From: Caulobacter segnis
GTDB lineage: Bacteria > Pseudomonadota > Alphaproteobacteria > Caulobacterales > Caulobacteraceae
Reading direction: 5' to 3'
Assembly (NCBI RefSeq): GCF_029543125.1
Contig: NZ_JARQWW010000006.1
Coordinates: 124,001-188,000, forward strand
Length of the DNA: 64,000 nt
This document shows, piece by piece, positions 8,893 to 20,467 of the stretch. Under the pieces are notes generated by a model that did not search any database, was not told where the DNA came from, and saw only the letters and a list, made by a program, of their open reading frames with translations. Position 1 is the first letter of the stretch. Each line of letters begins with the position of its first letter. The position numbers and the translations under genes are program-made.

Positions 8893-11853
8893 TTAGTAGC
8901 GCATGGTTGCGCCGACGAAGAAGAAGCGGCCGCGGTTGTCGTACTGCGACGAGCCCGTGCTGGTGCCGAGGTAAACCTCCGGCAGGTACGGCGGGATCTC
9001 GTTCGACAGGTTCTGGACGCCGCCGCGAACGGTGATCTTGTCGTTCACGTTGTAGGACGCGCGCACGTCGTGGCGGAAGTATTCCGGCACATAGTACGGG
9101 GTCAGCTGGCTGTCGTTGAACGCTTCGGTCGGTGACATCTTGCCGACATAGGTCGTCTGCCAGCCGAGGGTCAGGTCCTTGAACGAATAGACGGCGTTCA
9201 GCGCGCCCTTCCACTCCGGAGCGGCGTAGGTCACGTAGCCCGCGAAGTTGCGGAACGTGTCCTGGGCCGAGCCCTGGAAGCGCCACTCGTAGGTGCGCGT
9301 GACGTCGAGGCGCAGCTGCAGGCGACCCATGTCATAGGCGCCGCCGGCCAGGGCGTCGGCCAGATCGAAGGTGTAGGCGATCGAGGCGTCGTAGCCCTGC
9401 ACGCGCACCTTGGCGATGTTCTGGTTGGTCAGCAGCACTTCGGTCACGCCGCCGATGGTGCCGCTGGCGGCGCCGCTGGCGTCGCGAACGACGTTGGCGC
9501 AGGCCGGATTGGTGGCGACCGACTGGGCCGAGTCGTAGCACAGCGTCAGGGCCGTGTTGACCGGAACAGTGCTGATGTAGCCGTCCAGGTCGTAGCGGAA
9601 GTGGTCGAACGACAGCTGCAGGCCGGGCACCCAGCGGGGCTGGATGACGACGCCGAGCTGTTCGGTTTCGGCTTCTTCCTCACGCAGGTTGGTGTTGCCG
9701 CCTTGCAGCAGCGGCAGCGAGGCGCGGCCCGGACCGAACGACGAGGTGAAGGTCGTCGGGTTGTAGTTCGGGATCACCGCGGCGCAGTTCACGCGGCGGG
9801 CGGCCTGCTGAGCGGCGGAAACGCCGGCGAAGGCGTCCTTGTCGCAAGGATCGACGGCCGCGGTCGTGAAGTTGCGGCTCTGCGGGGAGTATAGCTCGAC
9901 GATGTTCGGCGCGCGGACGGCGACGCCGTGGTTGGCGCGGAAGCGCACGTCGCGGACCGGAGCCCACTCGCCAGCCAGACGCCACTGATAGACCCCGCCG
10001 ATCGAGGAGTAGTCCGAGTAGCGGCCAGCGGCCTCGACGCGCAGGTCGTCGGCGAACGGCAGGTCGCGCAGCAGCGGCACGGCGATTTCGCCGTAGACTT
10101 CCGCCACGTCGTACTCGCCGCCGCGACGGCCGATCGAGTTCAGGAACAGCTCGCCCGAGGCGCCGGCGGCGTCCTGGATGAACAGGCTTTCTTCCTTGCG
10201 ATACTCACCACCGAAGGCCAGGCCGACGGCGCCCGCCGGAAGCTGGAACAGGTCGGTGGTCATGTTGGCCGCGACGACGGTCTGCTTGACCGTGCTTTCG
10301 GTGCCCGACTTCCCACCGGCCCAAGCGACGGCGGCGTCCGACGGACCGTTGATCACGTTCCACGGCTGGCAGCCGGCCGCGCGTGCGGCGGCGTCGCGGC
10401 AGACGATCTGGCCGTTCAGCGCGACCGCGTCCACGGCCTGGGCCACGCGACGGATGTACGGCGTGCCGTAGGACATCGTCGTGCCGTCCGTTTGGCCGTA
10501 CTGGGCGTACCAGTCCCAGGCGAAGTCGCGGTTCAGCGCGTTGAAGCCGCCTTCCATGCCGATGACTGCGCGGTAGGATTCACGGATCGACGAGACGTCG
10601 CGGCCGCCGAATTCGGTCCAGAAGCGGCCGACAGCGGCGCGCGAGTCCTGATTGAAGCCCAGGCCGGCGTCGGCCCAGAAGCCGCGCAGCTGAGCGGCGG
10701 TGGCGTTGTTGGCCGCCAGGTAGGCGTTATCGCCGTACAGGAACACCGGCATGGTGCCGCCGCCCGTGGTCTGGCTGAAGGCCGGCTGGAAGATGCCGTA
10801 GCCTTCGGTGCGGGCGTAGCTCAGCTCGGCGAACGCCTTGACGTTGTCGCTGACGCGATAGTCGGCGTAGCCGCGCAGCGAGCCGCGCTCGACGTTGCCC
10901 TGCAGGGCGTTCAGCGTGCCCGTGTAGAACAGCGACTCGTCCTGGCAGGTGGCCAGGACGTTGGCCGGGGCGCAGGCGGCCGACAGGCGGGTCACCTGGC
11001 TCGGATCGCGGACGTCCAGGGTCACGGCGTACGGGTTCGTGCCGCCGCGCAGCTGGAAGGTGCCGAACGGCGTGGTGTTGCTGCGGCTGTTCTTGATGAT
11101 CGGTTGGGCCGCGGGCGACAGGGTGTTGTTGCGGCGGATGCCCGGATAGGCCCACCCGCGGTCGCGCTGCATGACCGGCTCTTGGCGAGCATACTCGCCG
11201 CCGATGACGACGTTCAGGCGGTCGTCCAGGAACTTGCCGCCCCAGATGCCCGACAGGCGGTACTCTTCACCGTCGTTCTCGTCCGAGACGCCGACCTGGG
11301 CGTCCAGTTCGAGACCGTCCTGCTGCTTCTTCATGATGATGTTCAGGACGCCGGCGATGGCTTCCGAACCGTAGACGGCCGAGGCGCCGCCCGCGACGGC
11401 TTCGACGCGCTCGATCATCATCGAGGGGATCATGTTCAGGTCGACGGCCGGGGACGTGGCGTCGCCGAAGACGTGGCGGCGGCCATCCACCAGCACCAGG
11501 GTGCGGCTCGGGCCCAGGCCGCGGATGTCGGCGCGCGACTGACCGGCGAGGAACAGGGTCGACGAGCTGTTCTGGCCGTTGGTGGCCGGGTTCAGCTGCG
11601 GCAGATCCATCAGGGCGTCGCCCAGGATCGTGTTGCCGCCGGCGCGGATGGTTTCGCTGCTGACGACAGCCAGCGGGACCGGGGCGCTGAAGGTGTCGCG
11701 GCGGATGCGCGAACCGGTGACGATGATCTCTTCGACCGCCACATCTTCACCGGCGTCCTGAGCGAACGCGACAGCCGGAGCAACAAACGTACCCGCGGCC
11801 ACCAAGCCGCAGATCATCGATGACGCCAGCAGGCGCCCACGCACATTCTGCAC
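8893..11853 (-). CDS. TonB-dependent outer-membrane receptor 3
   Basis: A 986-residue outer-membrane receptor starting with GTG at 11853 behind a weak purine-rich site (AGTAGAAGA). The leader MQNVRGRLLASSMICG continues the motif of receptors 1 and 2; the signal peptide ends at AFA-Q, residue 31. EEIIVTGSRIRRD precedes the plug (LVDGRRHVFGD, GGASAVYGSEAIAGVLNIIMK), and the barrel ends in VGATMRY. The DPC...C loop and NTNLREEEAE match the paralogues, but the barrel is the most divergent of the three. It faces the acyl-CoA ligase gene, transcribed in the same direction 281 bases upstream; there is no evidence that they are co-transcribed. Ligand unknown. Confidence 0.92.
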   Translation of the reverse strand: MQNVRGRLLASSMICGLVAAGTFVAPAVAFAQDAGEDVAVEEIIVTGSRIRRDTFSAPVPLAVVSSETIRAGGNTILGDALMDLPQLNPATNGQNSSSTLFLAGQSRADIRGLGPSRTLVLVDGRRHVFGDATSPAVDLNMIPSMMIERVEAVAGGASAVYGSEAIAGVLNIIMKKQQDGLELDAQVGVSDENDGEEYRLSGIWGGKFLDDRLNVVIGGEYARQEPVMQRDRGWAYPGIRRNNTLSPAAQPIIKNSRSNTTPFGTFQLRGGTNPYAVTLDVRDPSQVTRLSAACAPANVLATCQDESLFYTGTLNALQGNVERGSLRGYADYRVSDNVKAFAELSYARTEGYGIFQPAFSQTTGGGTMPVFLYGDNAYLAANNATAAQLRGFWADAGLGFNQDSRAAVGRFWTEFGGRDVSSIRESYRAVIGMEGGFNALNRDFAWDWYAQYGQTDGTTMSYGTPYIRRVAQAVDAVALNGQIVCRDAAARAAGCQPWNVINGPSDAAVAWAGGKSGTESTVKQTVVAANMTTDLFQLPAGAVGLAFGGEYRKEESLFIQDAAGASGELFLNSIGRRGGEYDVAEVYGEIAVPLLRDLPFADDLRVEAAGRYSDYSSIGGVYQWRLAGEWAPVRDVRFRANHGVAVRAPNIVELYSPQSRNFTTAAVDPCDKDAFAGVSAAQQAARRVNCAAVIPNYNPTTFTSSFGPGRASLPLLQGGNTNLREEEAETEQLGVVIQPRWVPGLQLSFDHFRYDLDGYISTVPVNTALTLCYDSAQSVATNPACANVVRDASGAASGTIGGVTEVLLTNQNIAKVRVQGYDASIAYTFDLADALAGGAYDMGRLQLRLDVTRTYEWRFQGSAQDTFRNFAGYVTYAAPEWKGALNAVYSFKDLTLGWQTTYVGKMSPTEAFNDSQLTPYYVPEYFRHDVRASYNVNDKITVRGGVQNLSNEIPPYLPEVYLGTSTGSSQYDNRGRFFFVGATMRY

Positions 11854-12134
11854 TCTTCTACTTCTTTCTCTACGCGGGCCGCCCGGAGGATGGGGGGAGG
11901 GAGGCGGCCAGGGTCTACCGAGCGCCGGACCCGATTGAGCGACCTAGCGTCACCTCGCAGCCCAGCGGCGCCGGGAATAGAGGCGAACGCCGCCTATTGA
12001 AGCAGGAAAGTGCCGAAAAACGTCGCAATGCGAACAGATGTGGCAAAGATGCCGACAATATCGCCGCAATCTCGCCCCAATTATTTAGGGACGATTAATT
12101 ACGCCGATCATCGAACAATGCTCACGATATACAG

Positions 12135-13766
<1,632 letters not shown>

Positions 13767-13872
13767 CGGCATTTCCTCGTATTATCGTTGTTTAGTCGAA
13801 CGGTAACCGGGGATGCTGCGGTGCGCAATCGGGGTGGCGGCGGAGCAATGTTACGTCACAGAGCGGCCGCGT

Positions 13873-13995
13873 CCCGCCCCCTTCTCCCTTGAGGCAGAAG
13901 GGGGCGGGGATGAGGGTGATGCGGCGGCGGACGACGGTGCGGCTGAACGACCGTGGTCACCCTCACCCCTGCCCCTCTCCCATCAAGGGAGAGGG
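13873..13995. repeat. Palindromic intergenic repeat, family D copy 1
   Basis: Outer parts are CCCCCTTCTCCCTTGAGG...GGGGATGAGGGTGATGCGGCG on the left and GTCACCCTCACCCCTGCCC...ATCAAGGGAGAGGGA on the right. It starts about 100 bases upstream of the acyl-CoA ligase start and ends 3 bases before the stop codon of the kinase/ATPase gene. A second copy with a similar core lies at 54215-54337. Confidence 0.8.
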
Positions 13996-13998
13996 AGT

Positions 13999-15501
13999 TC
14001 ATCGCAGCATCTCCGCCAGGGCCTTCGCCTCACCTTCGAACGCCGCGTCGGACTGGATCTTCCGCCACCCATCCAGCGCGCCGGGGTCACGGGTGAGCTG
14101 GGCCTCCAGCACCTTCACGTCGGCGTCGGAGGCGTCGCCGGTGCGGTCGTCCACGCGCTGGCGCAGCAGTTCGGCGGGGGCCTGCAGCCAGACGCCCTGG
14201 AACGGGACGCCGGCGCGTTCCGCCAGATCGGCGGCCTGCTGGCGCTCCTCCGGCTTCAGGAACACGGCGTCGAGCACCACCGAGCGGCCCGTCGCCAGGA
14301 CCATGGCGGCTTCCTCGAACAGGCGGGCATAGACCTTCAGGCCGAACTCCGGCGTGTAGGCCCCGGCGGGCAGCTTCTCCAGCGGGGCCGCGCCCCACAG
14401 GCGCTTGCGCAGCTCGTCCGACCGCAGGACCACCGCCCCCGGCGCGACGCCCAGGCCGGGTGCAGCGGCGCGGGCGAAGGTGGACTTGCCCGAACCCGAC
14501 AGGCCGCCCACAGCCACCAGGCCCGTGCGCTTCGGCTCCAGATGCGCCAGGGCCGTGGCGAGATAGGCGCGGGCCGCCTCGTCGTCGCCGCTGTACGCCT
14601 GAACGTGGCAGCGCACCGCGGCGCGCACCGACAGCATCAGCGGCAAGGCCGACAGACCGCTGAACAGACCATCGCCGAAGGTGCGGGCGGCTTCATCCAA
14701 ATAGGCGTTCATCACCCGGTTGGCCGCGTCGCGCCGACGGCGGAAATCCAGGTCCATCAGCAGGAAGGCCAGATCGTACTGGACGTCGATGTCCGACAGC
14801 ACGTCGTTGAACTCGATGCAGTCGAACAGGATCGGCCGCCCGTCCTCCAGCAGGATGTTCCCCAGATGCAGGTCGCCGTGACAGTGGCGGGCGAAGCCCT
14901 GGCCGGCGCGGGCGTTCAGCAGGTCGCCCTGGGCGGCGAAGGCGCGGTCTGTCTCCGCCACCAGGCGGGCCACAGCGCCTTCGCCTAGGCGCGGGCCAAG
15001 GCCGGTCAGCAGGTTGGCGTTGGAGCGGATGGTGTAGCCCAGAGCCGCCACACCGCCGCCGTTCGGGCGAAGGGCTGAATTCTGGTGGAAGGCGGCGATG
15101 GTGCGGCCGAGGCTTTCCTCCACCGCGTCGTCCACGGCCCAGGGCTGGGCGGCGAGGACGGCATGTTCGTCGAAGCGGCGCATCTCCAGGGCGTGCTCGA
15201 CCACCTCCCCCTCCCCGCCCAGGCCCAGGGAGCCGTCAGCCAGGCGGACGATGGGCGTCACCTGACGATAGATGTCGGAGGCGGCGGCGCGGTTGAAGGT
15301 CAGCTCCCGCTCCAGCGCCCAGCGGCGCAGCTCCAGCGTGGAGTAATTGAGGAAGCCGAAATCGACCGGACGCTTCACCTTCCAGGCGCTGTCGCCCAGC
15401 AGGAAGACGCGGGCGCAAGAGGTCTCGATGACCCGCTCGGCCTTTTCGCCGAACCACTGGGCGATGTCGGCCTCGTGAGCCAGTTCGGAGGGCGTGGTCA
15501 T
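13999..15501 (-). CDS. Aminoglycoside-phosphotransferase-like kinase fused to P-loop ATPase
   Basis: A 500-residue two-domain protein. Residues 1 to about 320 form an APH/choline-kinase-like fold with [12 protein letters not shown] (catalytic Asp) and LFDCIEFND (metal Asp). Residues from about 330 form a small P-loop NTPase with [14 protein letters not shown], resembling shikimate/gluconate kinases. Proteins with this architecture are widespread and are usually annotated as bifunctional aminoglycoside phosphotransferase/ATP-binding protein, but a resistance role is not demonstrated and the substrate is unknown. The start codon overlaps the pdxH stop by 4 bases (ATGA), so the two are translationally coupled, pdxH first. 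A family D repeat follows the stop directly. Confidence 0.87.
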   Translation of the reverse strand: MTTPSELAHEADIAQWFGEKAERVIETSCARVFLLGDSAWKVKRPVDFGFLNYSTLELRRWALERELTFNRAAASDIYRQVTPIVRLADGSLGLGGEGEVVEHALEMRRFDEHAVLAAQPWAVDDAVEESLGRTIAAFHQNSALRPNGGGVAALGYTIRSNANLLTGLGPRLGEGAVARLVAETDRAFAAQGDLLNARAGQGFARHCHGDLHLGNILLEDGRPILFDCIEFNDVLSDIDVQYDLAFLLMDLDFRRRRDAANRVMNAYLDEAARTFGDGLFSGLSALPLMLSVRAAVRCHVQAYSGDDEAARAYLATALAHLEPKRTGLVAVGGLSGSGKSTFARAAAPGLGVAPGAVVLRSDELRKRLWGAAPLEKLPAGAYTPEFGLKVYARLFEEAAMVLATGRSVVLDAVFLKPEERQQAADLAERAGVPFQGVWLQAPAELLRQRVDDRTGDASDADVKVLEAQLTRDPGALDGWRKIQSDAAFEGEAKALAEMLR

Positions 15502-16169
15502 GGGAACAGGCGTCGTGTGGTCCAGGCGGCGTCGGGCGAGGTCCGCTCGAACACCAGCCGCTCATGCAGGCGGAACGGGCGGTCGCGCCAGAACTCGATA
15601 GCCACGGGCTTGATGCGGAAACCCGACCAATGCGGCGGGCGGGCGACCTTGCCCAGGCCGAAGCGCAGGCCGACCTCGGCCACCTTCTTCTCCAGGGCGA
15701 AACGGTCCGGCAGGGTCCGCGACTGGTCCGAGGCCCAGGCGCCCAGCTGGCTGGGGCGGGCGCGGGTGGCGAAATAGGCGTCGGCCTCGGCGTCGGTCAC
15801 GCGCTCCGCGGCGCCGCGCACGCGCACCTGGCGGCGCAGGGACTTCCAGTGGAACAGCAGGGCGGCCTTGGGATTGGCCGCCAGCTCGCGCCCCTTGGCG
15901 CTGTCCAGGTTGGTGTAGAAGGCGAAGCCCGAGGGATCGACGTCCTTCAGCAGCACCATGCGCAGGTCCGGCAGGCCGTCCTCGTCCACGGTGGCCAGGG
16001 CCATGGCGTTCGGGTCGTTGGGCTCGGACTTGTCCGCCGCCTTCAGCCACTCGGCGAACAGGGCGAAGGGGTCGGCCTCCGGCAGCAGGGGCAGAGGCTC
16101 CGCGCTGGTCACCTGACGGACGTATTCGTCCTCGGTGGGGCTGTGCGGGATCAGGGGCTCGTCGGTCAT
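15498..16169 (-). CDS. pdxH: Pyridoxamine/pyridoxine 5'-phosphate oxidase
   Basis: FMN-dependent oxidase converting pyridoxamine or pyridoxine 5'-phosphate to pyridoxal 5'-phosphate. The 223-residue length is standard. The frame extends much further upstream, but ATG 16169 gives the family N-terminus ([29 protein letters not shown]). Diagnostic segments are [57 protein letters not shown] and the C-terminal LHERLVFER / TTRRLFP. The Arg-Arg-Leu-(Phe/Tyr)-Pro terminus is the classical PdxH signature. Overlaps the downstream kinase/ATPase gene and is divergent from the J-protein gene, with 93 bases between. Confidence 0.96.
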   Translation of the reverse strand: MTDEPLIPHSPTEDEYVRQVTSAEPLPLLPEADPFALFAEWLKAADKSEPNDPNAMALATVDEDGLPDLRMVLLKDVDPSGFAFYTNLDSAKGRELAANPKAALLFHWKSLRRQVRVRGAAERVTDAEADAYFATRARPSQLGAWASDQSRTLPDRFALEKKVAEVGLRFGLGKVARPPHWSGFRIKPVAIEFWRDRPFRLHERLVFERTSPDAAWTTRRLFP

Positions 16170-16262
16170 GTCCGCCCTATAGCGCGCCTTGGCTTCCGGA
16201 TCAGCCTTAACAGGAAATTGACCAAAACAGCCGAGGCTCCCTCGGTGACTACTCGCGCTGTC

Positions 16263-16940
16263 ATGACCGTCGCCACCGCCCGCGCCCTTCTCGGCGTGGA
16301 GCGCGGCGCTGACGCCCACACGCTTCGCAAGGCGTTCCGGGAAGCGGCCAAGCGGGCCCACCCCGACCGTCCGGGCGGCAGCCCCGCCCTGTTCCGCGAC
16401 ATGCTGGCCGCGCACCGTGTGCTGCAGACCGACCTGTCGTCGCCCATCAGCTTCCCGCCCGCCCTGCAGGAGACCGCCGCGCCGCCCGCCACCGGTGTGA
16501 CCATCACCCCGCTGATCGCCGTCGAGGGCGGACAGGTGGAGATCGAGCACGAGGGCCGCCGCCTGCGCGTCACCCTGCCCCCCGGCCTGCGCGAGGACGA
16601 CCGCATCCGCGTCGATGGCGTGGTCCTGGCGGTCAGCATCAGCGGCGACGCCGAGGCCCTGGTGCGCGGCGACGACCTGTGGCTCACCGCCGCCATCGAC
16701 CCCCAGCTTCTGGCCGACGGGGGCCGCGCGGTCATCGACACCCCCGTGGGCCGCCGCAGCGTCTGGATCACCCCCAAGGCGGCCGAGCGCGGCCTGATCC
16801 GCGTCCAGGGCCAGGGCCTGCCCCCTCGCGGCGACCATCCGCAGGGCGACCTGTTCCTGCGCGTTGAGCGCGCCGCCGAACGCGGCGAGAGCGCGGCGCG
16901 CACGCTGTTGAAGCGCTTCACGGCGGCCTGGGCGGCTTAG
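16263..16940 (+). CDS. J-domain co-chaperone with single DnaJ C-terminal-like domain
   Basis: A 225-residue protein. Residues 1-55 form a J domain ([19 protein letters not shown], with HPD in [10 protein letters not shown]) that would stimulate an Hsp70 ATPase. There is no Gly/Phe-rich or zinc-finger region. Residues 80-225 match the DnaJ substrate-binding C-terminal fold ([38 protein letters not shown]). It is therefore a shortened type-II (CbpA-like) J-protein. ATG 16263 is chosen; GTG 16245 is an alternative in the same frame. It stands alone, divergent from pdxH. Confidence 0.85.
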   Translation: MTVATARALLGVERGADAHTLRKAFREAAKRAHPDRPGGSPALFRDMLAAHRVLQTDLSSPISFPPALQETAAPPATGVTITPLIAVEGGQVEIEHEGRRLRVTLPPGLREDDRIRVDGVVLAVSISGDAEALVRGDDLWLTAAIDPQLLADGGRAVIDTPVGRRSVWITPKAAERGLIRVQGQGLPPRGDHPQGDLFLRVERAAERGESAARTLLKRFTAAWAA

Positions 16941-16944
16941 ACCC

Positions 16945-17051
16945 TGCGTGCTTCGAGACGCGCTATCGCGCTCCTCAGCATGACGAAGTCGGGTTGGCTT
17001 TGAATCCGTCATCCTGAGGAGCGGCCGCACGGCCGCGTTTCGAAGGACGCA
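16945..17051. repeat. Palindromic intergenic repeat, family A copy 2
   Basis: Same arms as at 8722-8818 (TGCGTGCTTCGAGA...CTCAGCATGACGA and CGTCATCCTGAGGAGCG...TTTCGAAGGACGCA) with a spacer containing TTGGCTTTGAA. It lies between the J-protein and aroC and may terminate the J-protein transcript. Confidence 0.8.
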
Positions 17052-17125
17052 CAGCCTCCTCCGTTGCAGTCGAGAGAGAAAATGTGGATGTCGAATTTGG
17101 CGACAGATGCGCTACAAGCCACGCC

Positions 17126-18247
17126 ATGTCGCACAACACCTTCGGCCACCTGTTCCGCGTCACCACCTGGGGCGAAAGCCATGGACCGGCGTTGGGGTGC
17201 GTGGTGGACGGGTGTCCTCCGGGCGTCGGCCTGACGGCGTCGGACATCCAGGTCTGGCTCGACAAGCGCAAGCCCGGCCAGGGCAAGTTCGTCACCCAGC
17301 GGCGCGAGCTGGACGAGGTGAAAATCCTGTCGGGGGTGTTCGAGGACGATCGAACCAACGGCCAGGTGACCACCGGCACGCCGATCAGCCTGCTGATCGA
17401 GAACACCGACCAGCGGTCCAAGGACTATTCCGAGATCGCCCAGGCCTTCCGGCCGGGCCACGCCGACTACGCCTATTTCGCCAAGTACGGCGTGCGCGAT
17501 TACCGCGGCGGGGGACGTTCGTCCGCCCGTGAGACCGCCGCCCGGGTGGCGGCCGGAGCCGTGGCCCGCAAGATCCTGAAAGGCGTGACCATCCGCGCCT
17601 GCCTGGTGCAGATCGGCCCGCACGCCATCGACCGTTCGCGCTTCGACTGGGCCGAGGTGGACAACAACCCGTTCTGGTCCCCCGACGCCGCCATCGTGCC
17701 GGTGTGGGAGGAGCATCTCGAGACGATCCGCAAGGCCGGCTCGTCCACCGGCGCGGTCGTCGAGGTCGAGGCTGTGGGCGTGCCCGCCGGCTGGGGCGCG
17801 CCGATCTATGGCAAGCTGGACAGCGAACTGGCCGCCGCCCTGATGTCGATCAACGCCGCCAAGGGCGTGGAGATCGGGGCGGGCTTCGCCTCCGCCGCCT
17901 TCACCGGCGAGGAGAACGCCGACGAGATGCGGATGAAGGACGGCCAGGTCGAATTTCTGGCCAACAACGCCGGCGGCGTGCTGGGCGGCATCTCCACCGG
18001 CCAGCCGGTGGTGGCCCGCGTGGCCTTCAAGCCCACCTCTTCCATTCTCACCCCGCGCCAGGCGGTGAACGAAGAGGGCGAGGAGGTCGACCTGCGCACC
18101 AAGGGCCGCCACGATCCGTGTGTGGGCATCCGCGGCGTGCCGGTGGTCGAGGCCATGACCGCGTGCGTCCTGGCCGACGCCTTCCTGCGCCACCGGGCCC
18201 AGACAGGCGGCGGGGTGTTTGTTCCGGGCGGCGCCGGACGGGTTTAA
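17126..18247 (+). CDS. aroC: Chorismate synthase
   Basis: Last step of the shikimate pathway: converts EPSP to chorismate with reduced FMN. The 373-residue length is normal. ATG 17126 gives [20 protein letters not shown], and the [18 protein letters not shown] signature follows. Other conserved blocks are [24 protein letters not shown] (flavin and phosphate binding), the FxSVxLP-like EIGAGF region, and [20 protein letters not shown]. The final [17 protein letters not shown] segment holds catalytic Arg and Asp residues. The gene appears monocistronic, with repeat elements on both sides. Confidence 0.97.
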   Translation: MSHNTFGHLFRVTTWGESHGPALGCVVDGCPPGVGLTASDIQVWLDKRKPGQGKFVTQRRELDEVKILSGVFEDDRTNGQVTTGTPISLLIENTDQRSKDYSEIAQAFRPGHADYAYFAKYGVRDYRGGGRSSARETAARVAAGAVARKILKGVTIRACLVQIGPHAIDRSRFDWAEVDNNPFWSPDAAIVPVWEEHLETIRKAGSSTGAVVEVEAVGVPAGWGAPIYGKLDSELAAALMSINAAKGVEIGAGFASAAFTGEENADEMRMKDGQVEFLANNAGGVLGGISTGQPVVARVAFKPTSSILTPRQAVNEEGEEVDLRTKGRHDPCVGIRGVPVVEAMTACVLADAFLRHRAQTGGGVFVPGGAGRV

Positions 18248-18267
18248 GGGCTGCTTCTACCTGCACT

Positions 18268-18340
18268 CCGCTCACCCCGGCGAGGCCGGGGTCCATTCTG
18301 AAAATCAGCTTGGGTCCCTGCCTTCGCGGCGATGAGCGGG
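18268..18340. repeat. Palindromic intergenic repeat, family B copy 1
   Basis: Inverted arms CCGCTCACCCCGGCGAGGCC and GCCTTCGCGGCGATGAGCGG around a core containing TCAGCTTGG. Less perfect than copy 2 at 20468-20542. Directly downstream of aroC. Confidence 0.75.
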
Positions 18341-18417
18341 AATGGTTTGCCACGCAGCCCCCGCCCCGCTAGGACTTGCGACCCATTCGCATTTCCAGAT
18401 CGCCGACGCCCCGCTCA

Positions 18418-19560
18418 ATGAAAGCCCCGACGATCCGCGCCTGGTATCTGGTCCACAAGTGGAGCAGCCTGGTCTGCACGGTGTTCCTGCTGATGCTGTG
18501 CCTCACCGGCCTGCCGCTGATCTTCCATCACGAGATCGACGTCGCCCTGGGCGAGGGGGTGAGGGCCGAGCCGATCCCTGATGCCTCGCGGATGAAGACC
18601 CTGGACGAGCTGTTGACCCTGGCGCTGGAGAAGCGGCCGGGCGAGGTGCCGGTGTTCATGAGCTTCGACGAGGACCGCCCGGCGACCAACGTCACCACCG
18701 CGCCCCGGCCGGACTCCCCGGAAGCCGAGATGAAGCTCCAGACCCTGGACCGCCGCACGGGCGAGCACCTGGGCTTCATTAACGAGGAAGGCGTGATGGC
18801 GTTGTTCCTGCGTCTTCACGTGGACATGTTCGCCGGCCTGCCGGGGATGCTGTTCCTCGGCGCCATGGGCTTCGTCTTCTTCATCTCGGTGGTGTCGGGC
18901 GTAGCGGTCTATGGCCCGTTCATGAAGAAGCTGGCCTTTGGGACCGTGCGGACCAGCCGGTCCACGCGCCTGAAGTGGCTGGACTATCACAACCTGCTGG
19001 GGATCGTGACCCTGGCCTGGGTCAGCGTCGTGGGCCTGACCGGGGTGATCAACACCCTGTCGACCCCGATCATCCAGCTTTGGCAGATCGGCCAGCTGGC
19101 CGAGATGACTGCCCCCTACAAGAACCAGTCGCCGCCGCAGCCGGGCAAGATGGCCTCGGTCCATCAGGCGGTGGAGACGGTGAAGGCCGCCGCCCCGGGA
19201 ATGCGGGTGCAGTTCATCGCGTTCCCCGGCGGGTCGTTCTCGTCCAAGCACCACTATGCGGTCTTCCTGCAAGGCGACACGCCGCTGCGGAAGAAGCTGC
19301 TGACCCCCGGCCTGGTGGACGCCCGGACCGGCGAACTGACCGCCATCCGGCCCATGCCCTGGTACGCCCAGGGGCTGCTTCTGTCGCAGCCGCTGCATTT
19401 CGGCGACTATGGCGGCTTGCCGCTGAAGATCCTGTGGGCGATCCTCGACGTGTTCACGATCATCGTCTTGGGCAGCGGGCTCTATCTGTGGCTCGGCCGC
19501 CGGCGCACCCCGGTGGAGGCGCGGCTGGCGGAGTTGAAGAGCGGCGGGCTGTCCGCGTGA
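18418..19560 (+). CDS. PepSY-associated transmembrane protein
   Basis: A 380-residue inner-membrane protein of the PepSY-TM (YcnL/PiuB-like) family, members of which act as membrane reductases or accompany iron-siderophore uptake. There are four hydrophobic segments: about residues 12-35 (SSLVCTVFLLMLCLTGLPL), 140-160, 190-215 (DYHNLLGIVTLAWVSVVGLTG) and 345-365. The HK of YLVHKWSS and the H of LDYHNLLG fit heme or metal-binding positions. A PepSY-like soluble segment lies between helices. ATG 18418 is chosen because the upstream extension from TTG 18376 adds only polar residues; there is no clear Shine-Dalgarno sequence. It overlaps the next small gene by 4 bases (GTGA). Confidence 0.85.
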   Translation: MKAPTIRAWYLVHKWSSLVCTVFLLMLCLTGLPLIFHHEIDVALGEGVRAEPIPDASRMKTLDELLTLALEKRPGEVPVFMSFDEDRPATNVTTAPRPDSPEAEMKLQTLDRRTGEHLGFINEEGVMALFLRLHVDMFAGLPGMLFLGAMGFVFFISVVSGVAVYGPFMKKLAFGTVRTSRSTRLKWLDYHNLLGIVTLAWVSVVGLTGVINTLSTPIIQLWQIGQLAEMTAPYKNQSPPQPGKMASVHQAVETVKAAAPGMRVQFIAFPGGSFSSKHHYAVFLQGDTPLRKKLLTPGLVDARTGELTAIRPMPWYAQGLLLSQPLHFGDYGGLPLKILWAILDVFTIIVLGSGLYLWLGRRRTPVEARLAELKSGGLSA

Positions 19561-19736
19561 GCAAGCGCCCTTCGCTCATCAACGCCTACGCCGCGCCGCT
19601 GGTCATCGCCCTAGTCAGCATCGTGGGGCTGGTGGCCGCGCTGGTGGCGGACGGCCTGGGCGACTTGACCTCGTGGATCGCCCTGGCGGCGCCGGTCGCG
19701 GTGGTGGTGTGGGCCTGGCTCTTCCGGCGGGGCTGA
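19557..19736 (+). CDS. Small two-helix membrane protein coupled to PepSY gene
   Basis: A 59-residue protein starting with GTG inside the previous stop (GTGA). It consists of two hydrophobic helices (APLVIALVSIVGLVAALVA and WIALAAPVAVVVWAWLF) with positive ends. The overlap implies translational coupling and a partner role with the PepSY protein. No named family recognised. Confidence 0.75.
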   Translation: MSKRPSLINAYAAPLVIALVSIVGLVAALVADGLGDLTSWIALAAPVAVVVWAWLFRRG

Positions 19737-19866
19737 CCGGCGCCTTGGTCGCCTGGCCGACATGACCCACATCAAACCCTGGAATTCGTGCCGGCCAATT
19801 CGCTCCAAAAGCAGGCGATGAGTAGCTGAATAGCCGCCGCTGTTAAGCCTAACACTGTTTTTCGCG

Positions 19867-19896
19867 TTGACCGCCAAGGATTTAGGCCATTATGGA
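19867..19896 (+). promoter_or_regulatory. Candidate promoter of the CheY-like gene
   Basis: TTGACC, 18 bases, TATGGA, ending about 62 bases before the GTG start at 19958. An alternative -10 (TATACT at 19915-19920) lies closer but lacks a -35 partner. Seen by eye only. Confidence 0.3.
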
Positions 19897-19957
19897 GCCT
19901 GCGCGCTAAAGGCATATACTGCCTTGGGCGGGGGGACACAGGGGCAGCAATCCGGTC

Positions 19958-20464
19958 GTGCGGTTCGATTTCCTGAAAGTTCTGCTGGTTGATGACAACC
20001 AGAACATGCTGCTGTTGCTGACGGAGATTCTCCGGGCCATCGGCGTGCGTCAGGTCTATGAGGCGCTCGATGGCGGCGAAGCCTTCGAGGTCATGCGCCG
20101 CAACGCCATCGACATCGTGATCACCGACCTGACCATGGCGCCGATCAACGGCATCGACTTCGTCAACCTGCTGCGCAACAGCCCCGACAGCCCCAACCAG
20201 CTGGTGCCGATCATCATGGTCACCGGCCACTCCACGCCGCGCGCGGTGAAGGAAGCCCGCGACGCCGGGGTCAACGAGTTCCTGGCCAAGCCCGTCACCG
20301 CCCGCAGCGTGATCCACCGCATCGGCCTGGTCATCGAGCACGCGCGGCCGTTCATCCGCTCGAACGACTATTTCGGCCCCGACCGCCGGCGTCGGGACGA
20401 CCCGAACTACACCGGGCCGAAGCGCCGCGAGACGGACCAGCTTTCGGATGAAGAGCTGTACTAG
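19958..20464 (+). CDS. CheY-like single-domain response regulator with basic tail
   Basis: A 168-residue protein. Residues 5-125 form a receiver domain: VLLVDDN (acidic pair at 12-13), phospho-acceptor Asp57 in DIVITDLTM, Thr89 in MVTGHS, and Lys111 in FLAKPV. After the receiver comes a conserved tail FGPDRRRRDDP...GPKRRETDQLSDEEL, seen in a group of alphaproteobacterial single-receiver proteins; it is highly basic and of unknown role. There is no output domain, so it probably works by protein-protein contact (motility, stalk/cell-cycle or stress phosphorelay). Start is GTG. It is isolated, with a repeat immediately after the stop. Confidence 0.88.
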   Translation: MRFDFLKVLLVDDNQNMLLLLTEILRAIGVRQVYEALDGGEAFEVMRRNAIDIVITDLTMAPINGIDFVNLLRNSPDSPNQLVPIIMVTGHSTPRAVKEARDAGVNEFLAKPVTARSVIHRIGLVIEHARPFIRSNDYFGPDRRRRDDPNYTGPKRRETDQLSDEELY

Positions 20465-20467
20465 CTC

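Noticed and set aside
13999..15501. Antibiotic-resistance gene
   Set aside because: The aminoglycoside-phosphotransferase-like domain is fused to a P-loop ATPase and sits next to pdxH. The fold is shared with many metabolic kinases and nothing here indicates resistance.
16200..16262. Extended N-terminus of the J-protein from GTG 16245 or further upstream
   Set aside because: Upstream residues do not match J-domain starts; the conserved first helix begins right after ATG 16263.
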